The notes under the pieces are model-generated. The model had not been told where the DNA came from, did not search any database, and saw nothing but the letters and a program-made list of their open reading frames with translations. The position numbers and the translations under genes are program-made. Positions 1-9,092 of a stretch of 64,000 bases of DNA are shown here, in pieces; position 1 is the first letter of the stretch, and each line of letters opens with the position of its first letter. Source of the stretch: Sthenelais limicola. Its lineage: Eukaryota > Annelida > Polychaeta > Phyllodocida > Sigalionidae. Where the stretch lies: the NCBI GenBank assembly GCA_942159475.1, contig OW804096.1:138383972-138447971 (forward strand), written 5' to 3'.

Positions 1-469
1 CTGAACATAGAGGCACTAACTTTGCTCTTTGAGAGCTCAACTGTTTAAAACTCTCATAGTCCAAAAACAGCACCGATACTCCAATAACAGAGTAATATGA
101 CAACTCTGGTTTTATTTCACCTCTGGAATGGAGTGCCCATAGACTTTGTATAGGCTTGTTATATACGAGTGAGCGGGAAGAAATATGTTTCATTCCTCCC
201 TAGGGAAGAAACAGATGACCCAGTTTATCATTCTGAGTTTTCATTGGTCATTGGAAAAGTAGGCTAGCGTTGTGATAGAGACACGCCATGTCATGACGTT
301 ACGTCGTCCGCTAAGCATTGAAAGTGCGGCGGCCGTCGTCAATGTCAAGACGGCCGTTATAAACTCAAGCGCTAATGGAACCCTTGCCGTATTTCTCTCG
401 CATCAATTTACCGTAATTAAAAGCAATCTAATATGTTTAAAATCGTTTGTAAGAGGTCAAATAAATCTC
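1..469. other. unannotated AT-rich DNA
   Basis: No gene, repeat family or RNA was recognised. The open frames of 60-90 codons here carry no motif and look like chance frames. Confidence 0.5.
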
Positions 470-572
470 GAACTGACCTTAGTGCATGTCTGTGGGATCA
501 TTCTTCACCTCGTTTTCCGGCGGGGGGCAACTCTGTGAAGAATGATCCCACAGACAGCACTGCGGTCAGTTC
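470..572. repeat. imperfect hairpin (inverted repeat)
   Basis: The arms 487-508 and 535-556 are a perfect 22-bp inverted repeat around a 26-bp loop. Pairing continues outward to 470 and 572 with two mismatches and one bulged base, giving arms of about 38 nt. It could be a small foldback element or a precursor-type RNA hairpin; no target duplication was identified. Confidence 0.75.
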
Positions 573-1096
573 TACCTATTTCTCCCACAAAGAAATTTGG
601 CGATTTCCACCCCACTTTCATCGCTGAACATCCACCTGATTGTAAAAAAATGTCGGTCATATGCTTCTCTGCGACTGAGTTGTACTTTGCCACCGTGTAG
701 TAGCGCACTATTAAATATTAAAGACATTTCCCTAGTCTATTTTCCTCCGTAATGTGCCTAAATATTCGTTTGTTGATGTCAAATGTTCTCCTCTCTATAA
801 TATATCGGGGACATATACTCTCTCACCCCACCACCCGTCCCCCTTTATAACCACTTTCCCTCCTAACACCTAACCACCGCATTATAATGCCCCATCCAAC
901 ACCCATAACACTCACAACATTTGACGTGTAGCACACACAACAAACACATATAATTGGGATGTTGTGTCAGTGTTGCGCAATATATATCTCAAAAACCAAA
1001 ACGTGCGACTGCGGCAATAGCAGTTTGTTAATTGTTTGAACTTCCCCATATAATAAATATTCCCCTCAACTTTTATTCATATTCCCCATGAAATCA
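573..1096. other. unannotated AT-rich DNA
   Basis: Low-complexity AT-rich sequence with short C-rich runs near 825-845. No coding or RNA feature recognised. Confidence 0.5.
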
Positions 1097-1145
1097 TGTG
1101 TGTGTTGATAGCCAAATTGGGGAAGCATTAGAACAAAATAGCCTC
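1097..1145 (+). pseudogene. degraded tRNA-like fragment
   Basis: The bases resemble the 5' half and T arm of the tRNA-like gene 100 bp downstream: GATAGCCAAATTGGG is an A-box relative, followed by an AGCATTAGA anticodon-arm start and CCTCGGTC. The middle is shortened, so no cloverleaf forms. Probably a decayed partial copy. Confidence 0.35.
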
Positions 1146-1202
1146 GGTCACTTCTATTATATATCATGTTATACCCCAAACTCTCTCCACCAAATGATGG
1201 TC

Positions 1203-1280
1203 GCCCTGATAGCTCAATTGGGAGAGCGTTAGATTGAAATTTCAATCTATAGGTTCTCGGTTCGATCCCGTGTCAGGGTG
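1203..1280 (+). tRNA. tRNA-Phe(GAA)-like gene with small loop insertion
   Basis: The sequence follows metazoan tRNA-Phe closely: acceptor strand GCCCTGA pairs with TCAGGGT (one G-T), the D arm GCTCAATTGGGAGAGC is intact, the anticodon arm starts TTAGATTGAA, and the B-box GGTTCGATCCC is perfect. A T run (1286-1289) follows as a Pol III stop. It is about 5 nt too long: after the GAA anticodon an extra segment makes AGATTGAAATTTCAATCT a perfect palindrome. The T stem has one mismatch. It could be a gene with a tiny intron-like insertion or a pseudogene. The acceptor bases differ from usual Phe yet still pair, which favours past function. Confidence 0.55.
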
Positions 1281-1312
1281 GTGTCTTTTATTTAAAGTGG
1301 GGATGTGGTGTG

Positions 1313-1620
1313 CATCAATTTATTGAGGGTGAAAAGAAATTTTTAAAAAGCATAATGTATTTGACTGCATGTTAAGTAGCCCGCCTATAACGGATATTAC
1401 TATGCGGTTGTAGGGTGAGGGGCTAATATGTGTGTCTAGTAAATGCCCCCTCCCCTACTATGGGGACATCAATTTATTGAGGGAGAAAAGAAATTTTTAA
1501 AAAGCATAATGTATTTGACCGCATGTTTAGTAGCCCACCTATAACTGATAACTAAGAGGTTGTAGGGTGAGGGGGTAATGTGTGTGTGGTAAATGCTCCC
1601 TCCCCAACTATGGGGACACC
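1313..1620. repeat. tandem duplication, about 154-bp unit
   Basis: Two copies (1313-1466 and 1467-1620) share the same order of blocks, from CATCAATTTATTGAGGG to CTATGGGGACA, with roughly one change per ten bases. No coding content. Confidence 0.7.
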
Positions 1621-1839
1621 TAGTGGTTGGGGTGTGTATTAAGTAATTTCCCTTACCCTCCCCTCACTGGGACACCACCTAGTGGTTTGTTGAGGAGTTA
1701 GCTAACCCCCTCCCCAGCCACCCCTTCCACCCCCTCCCTCCCCTTCCCTCCCTCCCACCCCCACCCACACTGGGGCACCACCTAGTGGGTGGGTGGGGGG
1801 GTTACCTAACCCCTCCCCTACTAGGGCGCCACCTGGTGG
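1615..1839 (-). promoter_or_regulatory. cluster of four CTCF-like motifs
   Basis: On the minus strand the sites at 1615-1627, 1671-1686, 1774-1788 and 1825-1839 read CCACTAGGTGTC, CCACTAGGTGGTGTC, CCACTAGGTGGTGCC and CCACCAGGTGGCGCC. All fit the core of the known CTCF consensus (CCACNAGGKGGCRC-like) and face the same way. They are spaced 50-100 bp apart in C-rich DNA beside the tRNA-like gene. Binding is inference; they may simply be the shared end of a degenerate minisatellite. Confidence 0.4.
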
Positions 1840-1930
1840 TTCAGTGGGGACTTCCCTGAAGGTTACCCTAATGTACCCAAGCAAGGCACAAATGACTCTC
1901 ACTCTACTACTGACAAGTTGACCGATTTAC

Positions 1931-2028
1931 TGTTTACTATCATTGGAATCGGCTTGATCTCATCATGCCACATAAAATCTCAAAATCCGTTTTCTGCGAC
2001 TTGTGACTCATTTTTTGTAACATATCAC
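1931..2028 (-). mobile_element. MITE-2 fragment (terminal 98 bp)
   Basis: The terminal part of a minus-oriented MITE-2 ends with GCGACTTGTGACTCATTTT and a decayed terminal repeat. The rest of the copy is missing. Confidence 0.7.
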
Positions 2029-2163
2029 AAATGCTAAATCCTTGCATATTATTCGATTTGAAGCCAATCAATCCCAGCATGCACTGTAATGGACATGCAG
2101 AGTGAGACAGACAACTCTTTCATCGAAAGGTGAAATCTACGGCAAACATTTTTTTTATTAATT

Positions 2164-2515
2164 GTGATCCGTTTTAGGAAAATGAGTCATAAGACGTAAA
2201 AAATAGATTTTGAGATACCATTATATTTGAAAAGATGAGATCAAGCCGATTCCAATCATAGTAAACACTCTGATAAAATAATACATATTATTTCTAGATT
2301 TTAAGTTTGATATTTTCGTTTTTAAAAAAACACCAATATTTCCAATATTTCTAGCGGTCACTAAACAGTAAAGTAACTAAATGTAGTCCATATGAGGACC
2401 TTTAAAACGAAAGAATATAATTATTACATAGATTGTCCTGATATTTGATACACCGATTGACATAACCATAAGTGACACGCTCTCCAAAGATCAGAACATT
2501 CCAATAATGTAATCT
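2164..2515 (+). mobile_element. MITE-2, 3' truncated
   Basis: Starts at a decayed GTGATCCGTTTTAGGAAAAT end and follows the MITE-2 interior to the AATAATGTAATCTTGT block. The final terminal repeat is lost. Confidence 0.8.
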
Positions 2516-2520
2516 TGTAC

Positions 2521-3118
2521 ATCTAACAATTAACCCTAACCCCACATAGACTCATCTCAAAAATAAGTCCACCCATACTTACACCAGGTGGGAAATACAT
2601 TCCCAGGGCAGGATTGAAATAGACACATACTGACCAAGACTTGGATCAGCACTGAACAATGGATTTTCGAATTTGGCGGGAAGCTGGACACATATATAAA
2701 TACAGGCCAGATCCCCCACTCAGGCATTCGACGGTCGTACGGATTTAGGTGAATACTGCCACGTCTACCTACTATAACCATATATATATATATAACTAGT
2801 AACATGCGGTGCGTAGCGACTGACTCAAAGTCTGGATGGTCCAACATTAATTTTGTATTTATTCCTCCCTATGGATCAACAGTTACATAGACAATACATG
2901 AGGAATTTAAGTTTAAATGTTGCTTTGTCAAGCTAAGGTGAATTGTACATTTCATGGCGACTTCCCCAACATATGCTGTACATATGAAAATCATGTATTA
3001 TGTCATTAAATTCTTAATTGAATACAATATCTTTGTGCCTTTTTAAATCAGTCTTTTCTCGCACATCAGCGTATTTGATCGAAGGGAAGGAGTTAATTTA
3101 TATCATTACATGGGTCTG
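2521..3118. other. unannotated DNA
   Basis: No feature recognised. A minus-strand frame at 2557-2847 has no motif, start context or codon pattern that supports a gene. Confidence 0.45.
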
Positions 3119-3348
3119 GGGTCAGATTTTAAGAAAATGCACAATCGGCAAATCAACACATTTAGAAAATTCTGCTGAATTAGAAAAATGTAAAAAATAA
3201 GTACATCTGAGTGTATTTGGTATTGCCTTGATTCAAGCAATCTGTTTTGTTGTGTTAAACTCGAACTTGAACATCATTATTTTCTTAAATTTGTGTCATT
3301 TCAGAGGATTGTTAAAGACAAAATGTGCATTTTCTGGCTATTTCACCC
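3119..3348 (+). mobile_element. MITE-1, diverged copy
   Basis: About 230 bp from GGGTCAGATTTTAAG to a damaged right end (TTTCTGGCTATTTCACCC). It is more diverged than most copies in the window, so probably an older insertion. Confidence 0.7.
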
Positions 3349-3424
3349 ATAGGCATTGCCTAGGAGAAAAGAAACGAGAAAATCTTTCGGATATGGGAGC
3401 ATTGTGGATATATAATGTTCCCTT

Positions 3425-3556
3425 CATTACTGGATACGGCCCTGATCGAGAGACAAGAGAGAAAGCGGTTTGGAGCAATTAAAAGTTTATTGATAATTAA
3501 CTCTTAATTGTTGTTGAGTACATAGTAGCTGTTACAGGTTATGAGGTATAAAATAA
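3425..3556 (-). repeat. split direct repeat B2 (DIRS element end)
   Basis: 132 bp matching 3762-3893 with two mismatches. It forms the outer 3' end of the element; the flanking bases beyond 3425 are unique. Confidence 0.88.
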
Positions 3557-3603
3557 ATTGCTGGCCTTCGTAGAAGTTATGAGAATAGGAGAGGGTGGGA
3601 GGG

Positions 3604-3760
3604 GAAGAAGATGTAGGTGTTAGTGCTTGTAGGAGCAGCGGAGGAGTGAGGGGGAGCAAGATGGAGGTCTGCCGGAGGAGCAGGGGTGAGCGGGTTAGTG
3701 TGAGTGTCTCTCACCAGGGCCGCAGCAATGACAGCGCATTACTAGTAAGCAATGCACCCA
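3604..3760 (-). repeat. split direct repeat A2
   Basis: 157 bp matching A1 at 21776-21932 in the same orientation with one mismatch. It abuts B1 almost directly, as expected for the B1-A2-B2 block used in circle-mediated recombination. Confidence 0.9.
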
Positions 3761-3761
3761 C

Positions 3762-3893
3762 CATTACTGGATACGGCCCTGATCGAGAGACAAGAGAGAA
3801 AGTGGTTTGGAGCAATTAAAACTTTATTGATAATTAACTCTTAATTGTTGTTGAGTACATAGTAGCTGTTACAGGTTATGAGGTATAAAATAA
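3762..3893 (-). repeat. split direct repeat B1
   Basis: 132-bp partner of B2. On the minus strand it lies downstream of the recombinase stop and ends at the junction with A2. Confidence 0.88.
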
Positions 3894-4084
3894 CTGGCCA
3901 AGAACCAGAAGTAGAAAGAGTAAGAGGAAGGAGAGGGTGAGGGTGGGATTTAATGAGAAACAGGTAAGAGGTGAAGAGGCGCAGCAGAGAGGTATATATA
4001 ATGTGAATGTAGAGGTTATAGTGAATATATTCTTTTGCGGTTCATGTCATGGAGCATGGTACCTCGATGTATATATACCGAACC

Positions 4085-5092
4085 TTATTTAAGCGTGGTA
4101 TTGTTCGAATTTAGTGAGGCTATTATCTTCGAGTTCGTGTTTTTGTATGTTGTGTCCACGTACACTTTGTAGGCCTGGGATGCCCACCCACCATAGTTCA
4201 TTACCTCGAGTTCAGTGGCACCGCCATGGAATGCGGCAGTGGCAGCCGCTTTTCGGAGGCTGTGAAGAGATAGGTTGGTGGTATCGACCTGATTGTTTTT
4301 AAGGTGTTCCTTCCATTTTCGTGCAACGTAGGCAGTCGACATTGGTCGCACTGAGTCCTTGAAGCAAATGAATGGCTGTTTGGGGTCCACAGTGGGACTT
4401 AACTTGAGCATGTCCATTACCTTTGATACAATACACATAGCTTTATCTGTAGATTTACACAACTGAATTACTCTGCGCTGGTAGGTAGACTGCATATTCT
4501 TGGCTGATTTAATAGAAATAGTGAGCTGGGAAGGTTCGACGACCACATCAGCTCTAGTGAGGTGCCTGTCGGGGTCAAAGGATTTAATCAATGGTGCTAA
4601 GACTTCAGATTGTCTTAATGCCCCTTGGAATAATATTGACACGGCCACCCCCACCATGATGCTATCGTAATCCTGTTGGAGGGTGAGTAACATTTTTCTC
4701 AGTATTTTCACATCTATTGGGGACTTCACTCGTGGGACGTATGTCTTGTTCCTCATGAGTCCCTCAATAAGCCACTTAACTCGGTGGTGTGTCCAGCTGA
4801 CAGTTGGAGAGTCACACTTCTTGAGGTAGGTTCTCACGTGTGCCAGGTTATTAGACACTGACCTGGGAGCACACACTACCTCCGATATGTGCTGTAGGAA
4901 GGCGCATGCCTGCCCCACAATGGCTTTATGTGGGTCGAATTGTGCCTCTTTGGCAAACTGTAGATATCTGGTGACTGCTGCCTTGCGGTTGGCCTTGGTG
5001 GCCTTACTCCACGCTTGTTCCTGTGTGTGTTCTGCTCTCCTTCCGAGTTCCTCCATCCCTGTCCCTGAAATGAATAAGTTCAGAGCTGTCAA
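4085..5092 (-). CDS. tyrosine recombinase of DIRS-type element
   Basis: A 335-residue intact frame with the catalytic pattern of lambda-integrase-type tyrosine recombinases. The first Arg is in the GALRQSEVLAPL segment, the second His and Arg in LHSLRKAAA, a Gly-Gly-Trp block follows (NYGGWAS), and a late Tyr sits in YKVYVDTTY. The N-terminal 100 residues resemble a SAM-like core-binding domain. In DIRS elements this enzyme, not a DDE integrase, inserts a circular DNA intermediate. It overlaps the end of the RT/RNase H frame (5004-5092) in another frame, as is common in the family. No stops or frameshifts, so this ORF could still be functional. Confidence 0.92.
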   Translation of the reverse strand: MTALNLFISGTGMEELGRRAEHTQEQAWSKATKANRKAAVTRYLQFAKEAQFDPHKAIVGQACAFLQHISEVVCAPRSVSNNLAHVRTYLKKCDSPTVSWTHHRVKWLIEGLMRNKTYVPRVKSPIDVKILRKMLLTLQQDYDSIMVGVAVSILFQGALRQSEVLAPLIKSFDPDRHLTRADVVVEPSQLTISIKSAKNMQSTYQRRVIQLCKSTDKAMCIVSKVMDMLKLSPTVDPKQPFICFKDSVRPMSTAYVARKWKEHLKNNQVDTTNLSLHSLRKAAATAAFHGGATELEVMNYGGWASQAYKVYVDTTYKNTNSKIIASLNSNNTTLK

Positions 5093-6162
5093 GGAGGGGG
5101 AAGAGATCTGGCTCGATTATAGTGAGGCTATAGTGATCGATCCAACCCTTTGCATCGGTGAAATCCTTGGATGTGAGATGCGCTCGGCTGAGTGCATCGG
5201 CTACCTGGTTTTGCTGACCTGGGATGTGGCTATAAGAGAGATGGAGATCGAGAGATGCCTGTACCATCCATGCATGGCGTGCTGCAGCGAGTATGGCTCT
5301 GTTCCTGCCTTTGCCTGTGCTGAACACGCATACACTCGCCTCGTTGTCGCACAGGATCTTGATGTGTGACCCCCTGTCCTCCTCATTCAAGAAGGATAAG
5401 AGTGCTATTGATATGTTAATTGCCTCGATCTCTGAGATGTTGTCTGCCTCTTGTTGTATGGAGCATATCTGTTTGGCATAAGCTAGCTTGCCATCGGTGG
5501 CTCCTATACCTGAGAGGCATGCATCCACAAGCACGACTTTTGACACTGTCGTGGATGGTATAATGGCCCTGCCATTCCATGAGTGGCAGAAAGACCGGAA
5601 CCACCTGAGGTCGTTTTTCATGTCGGTGTTTATGTTCATATGAACACCCTTAAACTCCCTCAGCCCATCAAGGAGCCTTGAGATGAATAGGCGGGCCGGT
5701 GAGATGCACTTTCCAATGTGGATGAAGCTTCCTATTATAGATTGTAATTGTCTCTTAGTGATTGATCGCCGTCTGATGTATTGGTCGGCTAGATCTCTGC
5801 ACTCTGATACTTTCTCCTGCGGGATGCTCAGTGTCATGGTCTGAGTATCTATTACAATACCCAGCCATTTCACTGACCTACTGGGGGCCTGGGCTTTGTC
5901 CTTAGCCTCTGGGAGCCCTAGGTCTGACAATAGCTTTGTGGTGAAGTTATAGGCCTGTGTGACTGTGTGATGTGACTCGCCGAGCAGAATTATGTCGTCC
6001 AAATACATGAGTGCCCGGTGACCTGCCTTTCTTATGATGGACACTATGGCGTTGGCCACCCTCTGCATATGTGCACTCGAGGCGCGGCTCCCAAATGGCA
6101 TAGTGGTATCACAGTACCATTGTTTTTCCCAGTATAGGCAGAGCAGGCACCAGTCAAGCGGA
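5004..6162 (-). pseudogene. DIRS RT/RNase H, C-terminal part (split by Gypsy insertion)
   Basis: Carries the RT catalytic YLDD (HRALMYLDDIILLGES) and the SIPQEKV thumb-region block. The RNase H segment has Asp in VLVDACLSGIG, Glu in EIEAINISIALL and Asp in ILCDNEASVCVF, and ends with the usual HIPGQQNQVADALSR tail. The frame stays open upstream of the first Met at 6101, right up to the LTR boundary at 6162. The missing N-terminal half lies at 19389-20331 across the insertion, and the frame is conserved through the junction if the insertion and one CGGA copy are removed. Confidence 0.88.
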
Positions 6163-6450
6163 TGTTATGTAACATTACGTAACATTGTGTAACCTCATTA
6201 TATTTATATTATTATTAATTATCACCTATTATCACATTACTTTAAATCGCTAATTATACTTAACTAGCTAGGACTGTGCAAGTCTACTTATACATGCTAG
6301 GCCATGGATATTACGTAAGGGCTCCGCCCACTCATTATTATGCATGTACCCTCCTGGAGGAGCCTGTATCTTAGTTACCATTAAATCAGTTGCTTAGCTC
6401 TTCTCACGAAGACCACACGTTCGTTAGACTTCTTCCATTAGACCATTACA
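6163..6450 (+). repeat. 5' LTR of Gypsy element
   Basis: 288 bp beginning TGTTATGTAACATTACG and ending ACCATTACA. It holds TATA-like AT-rich DNA near 6190-6215 and an ATTAAA near 6382, candidate promoter and polyadenylation signals. It differs from the 3' LTR at one base. Confidence 0.95.
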
Positions 6451-6451
6451 C

Positions 6452-6469
6452 TGGCGGACAACCCGCTCG
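6452..6469 (+). other. primer-binding site
   Basis: One base after the LTR lies TGGCGGACAACCCG. The TGG pairs with the CCA end of a tRNA, as in retroelement primer sites. The priming tRNA was not identified. Confidence 0.6.
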
Positions 6470-6549
6470 ATCTTGGACATAGAGATTTTTTTTTTCTTTT
6501 CTCTCACAAAAAGCGAGTTCATTTGCAATTTGAAGCATGTTTTTGAGCG

Positions 6550-9063
6550 ATGGAAGAGGCTGCGAATACGCCTGAGTTGGCTTTGTTCGACAAAATTAAA
6601 CGTTCCGTCGAGCGTTTAGCAGCGTTACCGCAAGCAATAGTAACGAGAGGACAGAGACGAGAGAATAGAGGCAAGATCTTGAACCAGCAGCCGAGGCAAT
6701 TGGACTTTGTTAAAGACCCATACGAGGTGCCTCAGGACATGGAAAATGTCCCAGATGTGAATGCAAGATTAAACCCAGGAGCAATTCCATTACCTCCACC
6801 ACCAGTTCGTCAAAATCAACAGAAGGAGGTAGTGAACAACGATATAAATGTGGACTTAATTGACGAAATTATTAACAGAAATGTACAGCAGTTGGCTGGA
6901 AACAATATTGGGCACGAGGAACACATAGAGGACGTGTCAGACGAGGAGGAGCAGCTCGTTGGAGATGAGCAAGACCAGCACGAAGGAGTTGACCTTAACT
7001 TAGAGGGAGAGCAGGAGCCTGAACCAGCTGTGGAAGCAGCTAATCCAGTGGAAAATTAACAGGAGGAGTTGCAGGAAAATCAGCCTCAGGTTGGTTTGAA
7101 TGTTGATAATAATATTGAAAGAAATGTTGTGGAAGGAAACCAGATTGATGAAAGGGACATAAATAATCACAGAGAGAGAGTATTAACTCCTAGGGAGCCA
7201 ACACCTCCTTCTCCGAGGATTAACCCAGCTAATCAGGTAAACCAAGCAGATCAAGCTAATCAAGGGCCTTATTACCCATTCGAGACCCCTGGTTTAAACG
7301 ACAACTTTCAAACCCCTTTACAAACCCCTGCAAAACCAACTTTGAATCAGCTTATGCAACAGACACAGAGGCCTATTCTGAAGAATTTCCCACAGGCCCC
7401 AGTGTTTAACGTGAATGGTCCAAGACCCCCTGTGATAACCCCCCATCACGTACAGCAACAAGTCCCACTTAGACCTGATCCATATCAAAACTGGTGGGAT
7501 ATGGCGAATAGACAGGGAGGTTTGCCTTCTCCCAGGCACGTGCAGGATGATGGAAATGCTGGTATTCATGAACAGTTCTATACCCCCTACCAGTATGTTC
7601 CACCTCAAGGACAATATCATCAATATGGTGAAAACGTGGCACAACAAGGACAAAACTTTGTGCAACAACAAGCACAGAATGCAGTGCCACAACAGCCTCA
7701 AAATATTGTGAATCAGCCACAGCAAAACCAAGTCCCAGATCCCAACGTTAATGTGAATCAAGCTCCCCAGCCAAGAAACATTGATCAGGGGATCCAAAGA
7801 GGACGACAAAGACAGGGAAGGGGTAGGAATACACCCCCTCACAGACAGGTGCCTAGGCAGAATTATCCTAGGAACCAAACCCCAAATAGACAGCAACAGA
7901 ATTTTCAATTGCCAAACGTACAACAAGGGATGTACAGGCCACCACCCCCACCCTATGGTCAACATCTCTACGATTTGGTGGATGAAATAAAGCAGATGAG
8001 ATTAGATCAGACTGCTTTTCTGGATGTGTCCTTAAGAAGGCAAGCAGAGGCTACTGGCCTCACTTCGACAGCAGCATTGTCCAAACAATACAGAAAACCC
8101 CCCTTGGTTTTCGACAAGCCCACAGCTATGAGACCTGTGAATGAATTCTTCGATGAATTTGAGGCATTTACAGTGCCTATTTGCGAGGATAACCAGCTTA
8201 TGGTTACCACTCTGGTCCATTACTTGTCGGGGAGGGCTAAAACCTTCTACAACCAAATAGTTGGTGTATATGGCGACACATTGCCATATAATCGCATTAA
8301 AACCGATTTTATTGCTAAATTCAGTGAGCTTCCTTTAGCTGAGGTATTAAGGGATTATTCCCATAGAAAGCAGGGCAGGCACGAGAAGGTGATAGATTAT
8401 GACAACGATATGTTAACCTTACTCTCCAAGGCAAATGTTCCCTTACATGTACAGATCAGGTTCTATGTTACAAATCTGAGACCAGAATTGGCTGGAAGAG
8501 TGGCTTCCGAGTTTCCAACCACTTTAGATCAAGCCTCAAAAATAGCAGCCAAACATGAGGGGATGATAGCCTCCGACAGAGCCCCTAGCCACATGCCTAT
8601 GGAGGAAGCAATACACATGATGTATTCGAAGAAAGAAAAGAATTATACAAAGAAATACAGCGAGGATAGTGATCGTAAAAGAGAGCAATATCACAGATCT
8701 CGAGCTGATAAGTATAGAGAGGCTAGGAAAACTCAGGAAAAGAAGGGAGAAAAGCCTCAGAAATACAGATCAAAGCACAAGAATTATGATAGCTCTGACT
8801 ACTACGATAGCAGCAGAGAGAGGTCATCCAGTCGCCACAGCAATTTTAGCAACAGAAGCTCCAGCAGGGAGAAAAGTGGTGATGAGAAAAAGTATTACAA
8901 AAAGGACAAAAAGCATTTCAGAAGCAATAGCAAAGATAAATCTGTGTCCTTCAACAAGGACAAGAAACATAGATCTAAATCGCCAAAGGGAGGTGAAAAC
9001 AAATGGAGAGATGTCACCCCCCACAGATCATCCTCCAAAGAGAGTGATGATTTAAACGAATAG
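6550..9063 (+). pseudogene. Gypsy gag (one in-frame stop)
   Basis: A single frame from ATG 6550 to TAG 9061-9063, broken only by TAA at 7057-7059; both parts are in the same frame. Either this is a nonsense change in one gag of about 838 codons, or a short upstream ORF precedes a gag that starts at 7069. The first part is acidic and Pro/Gln-rich. The middle is a long Gln/Asn/Pro-rich stretch, then a Gypsy-type capsid region (about 8100-8600, with YYS-like HRKQGRHEKVIDYDNDM and LRPELAGRV blocks). The C-terminus is Ser/Arg/Lys-rich and very basic. No CCHC zinc knuckle is present; the RS-rich tail probably binds RNA instead. Its last codons carry the frameshift site for pol. Confidence 0.85.
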
Positions 9064-9092
9064 GCTGTGTCTGGGAGGGCGACCGACACAGC
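9051..9092 (+). promoter_or_regulatory. -1 ribosomal frameshift signal, gag/pol
   Basis: The heptamer T TTA AAC (9051-9057) is in the gag frame and fits the X XXY YYZ rule. Six bases later (after GAATAG, which includes the gag stop) comes a hairpin with a perfect 8-bp stem, GCTGTGTC (9064-9071) with GACACAGC (9085-9092), and a 13-nt loop. Slipping one base back at the heptamer enters the pol frame, which is open from there through the ATG at 9126. Confidence 0.88.

Noticed and set aside
1702..1902. Gly-rich minus-strand frame
   Set aside because: Arises from the C-rich repeat with CTCF-like motifs; no start context or homology.
4887..5369. 160-codon plus-strand frame
   Set aside because: Antisense to the DIRS RT/RNase H and recombinase ORFs, whose motifs are clear.
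7318..7965. 215-codon minus-strand frame inside gag
   Set aside because: Antisense shadow of the Gln/Pro-rich gag region; no motif of its own.
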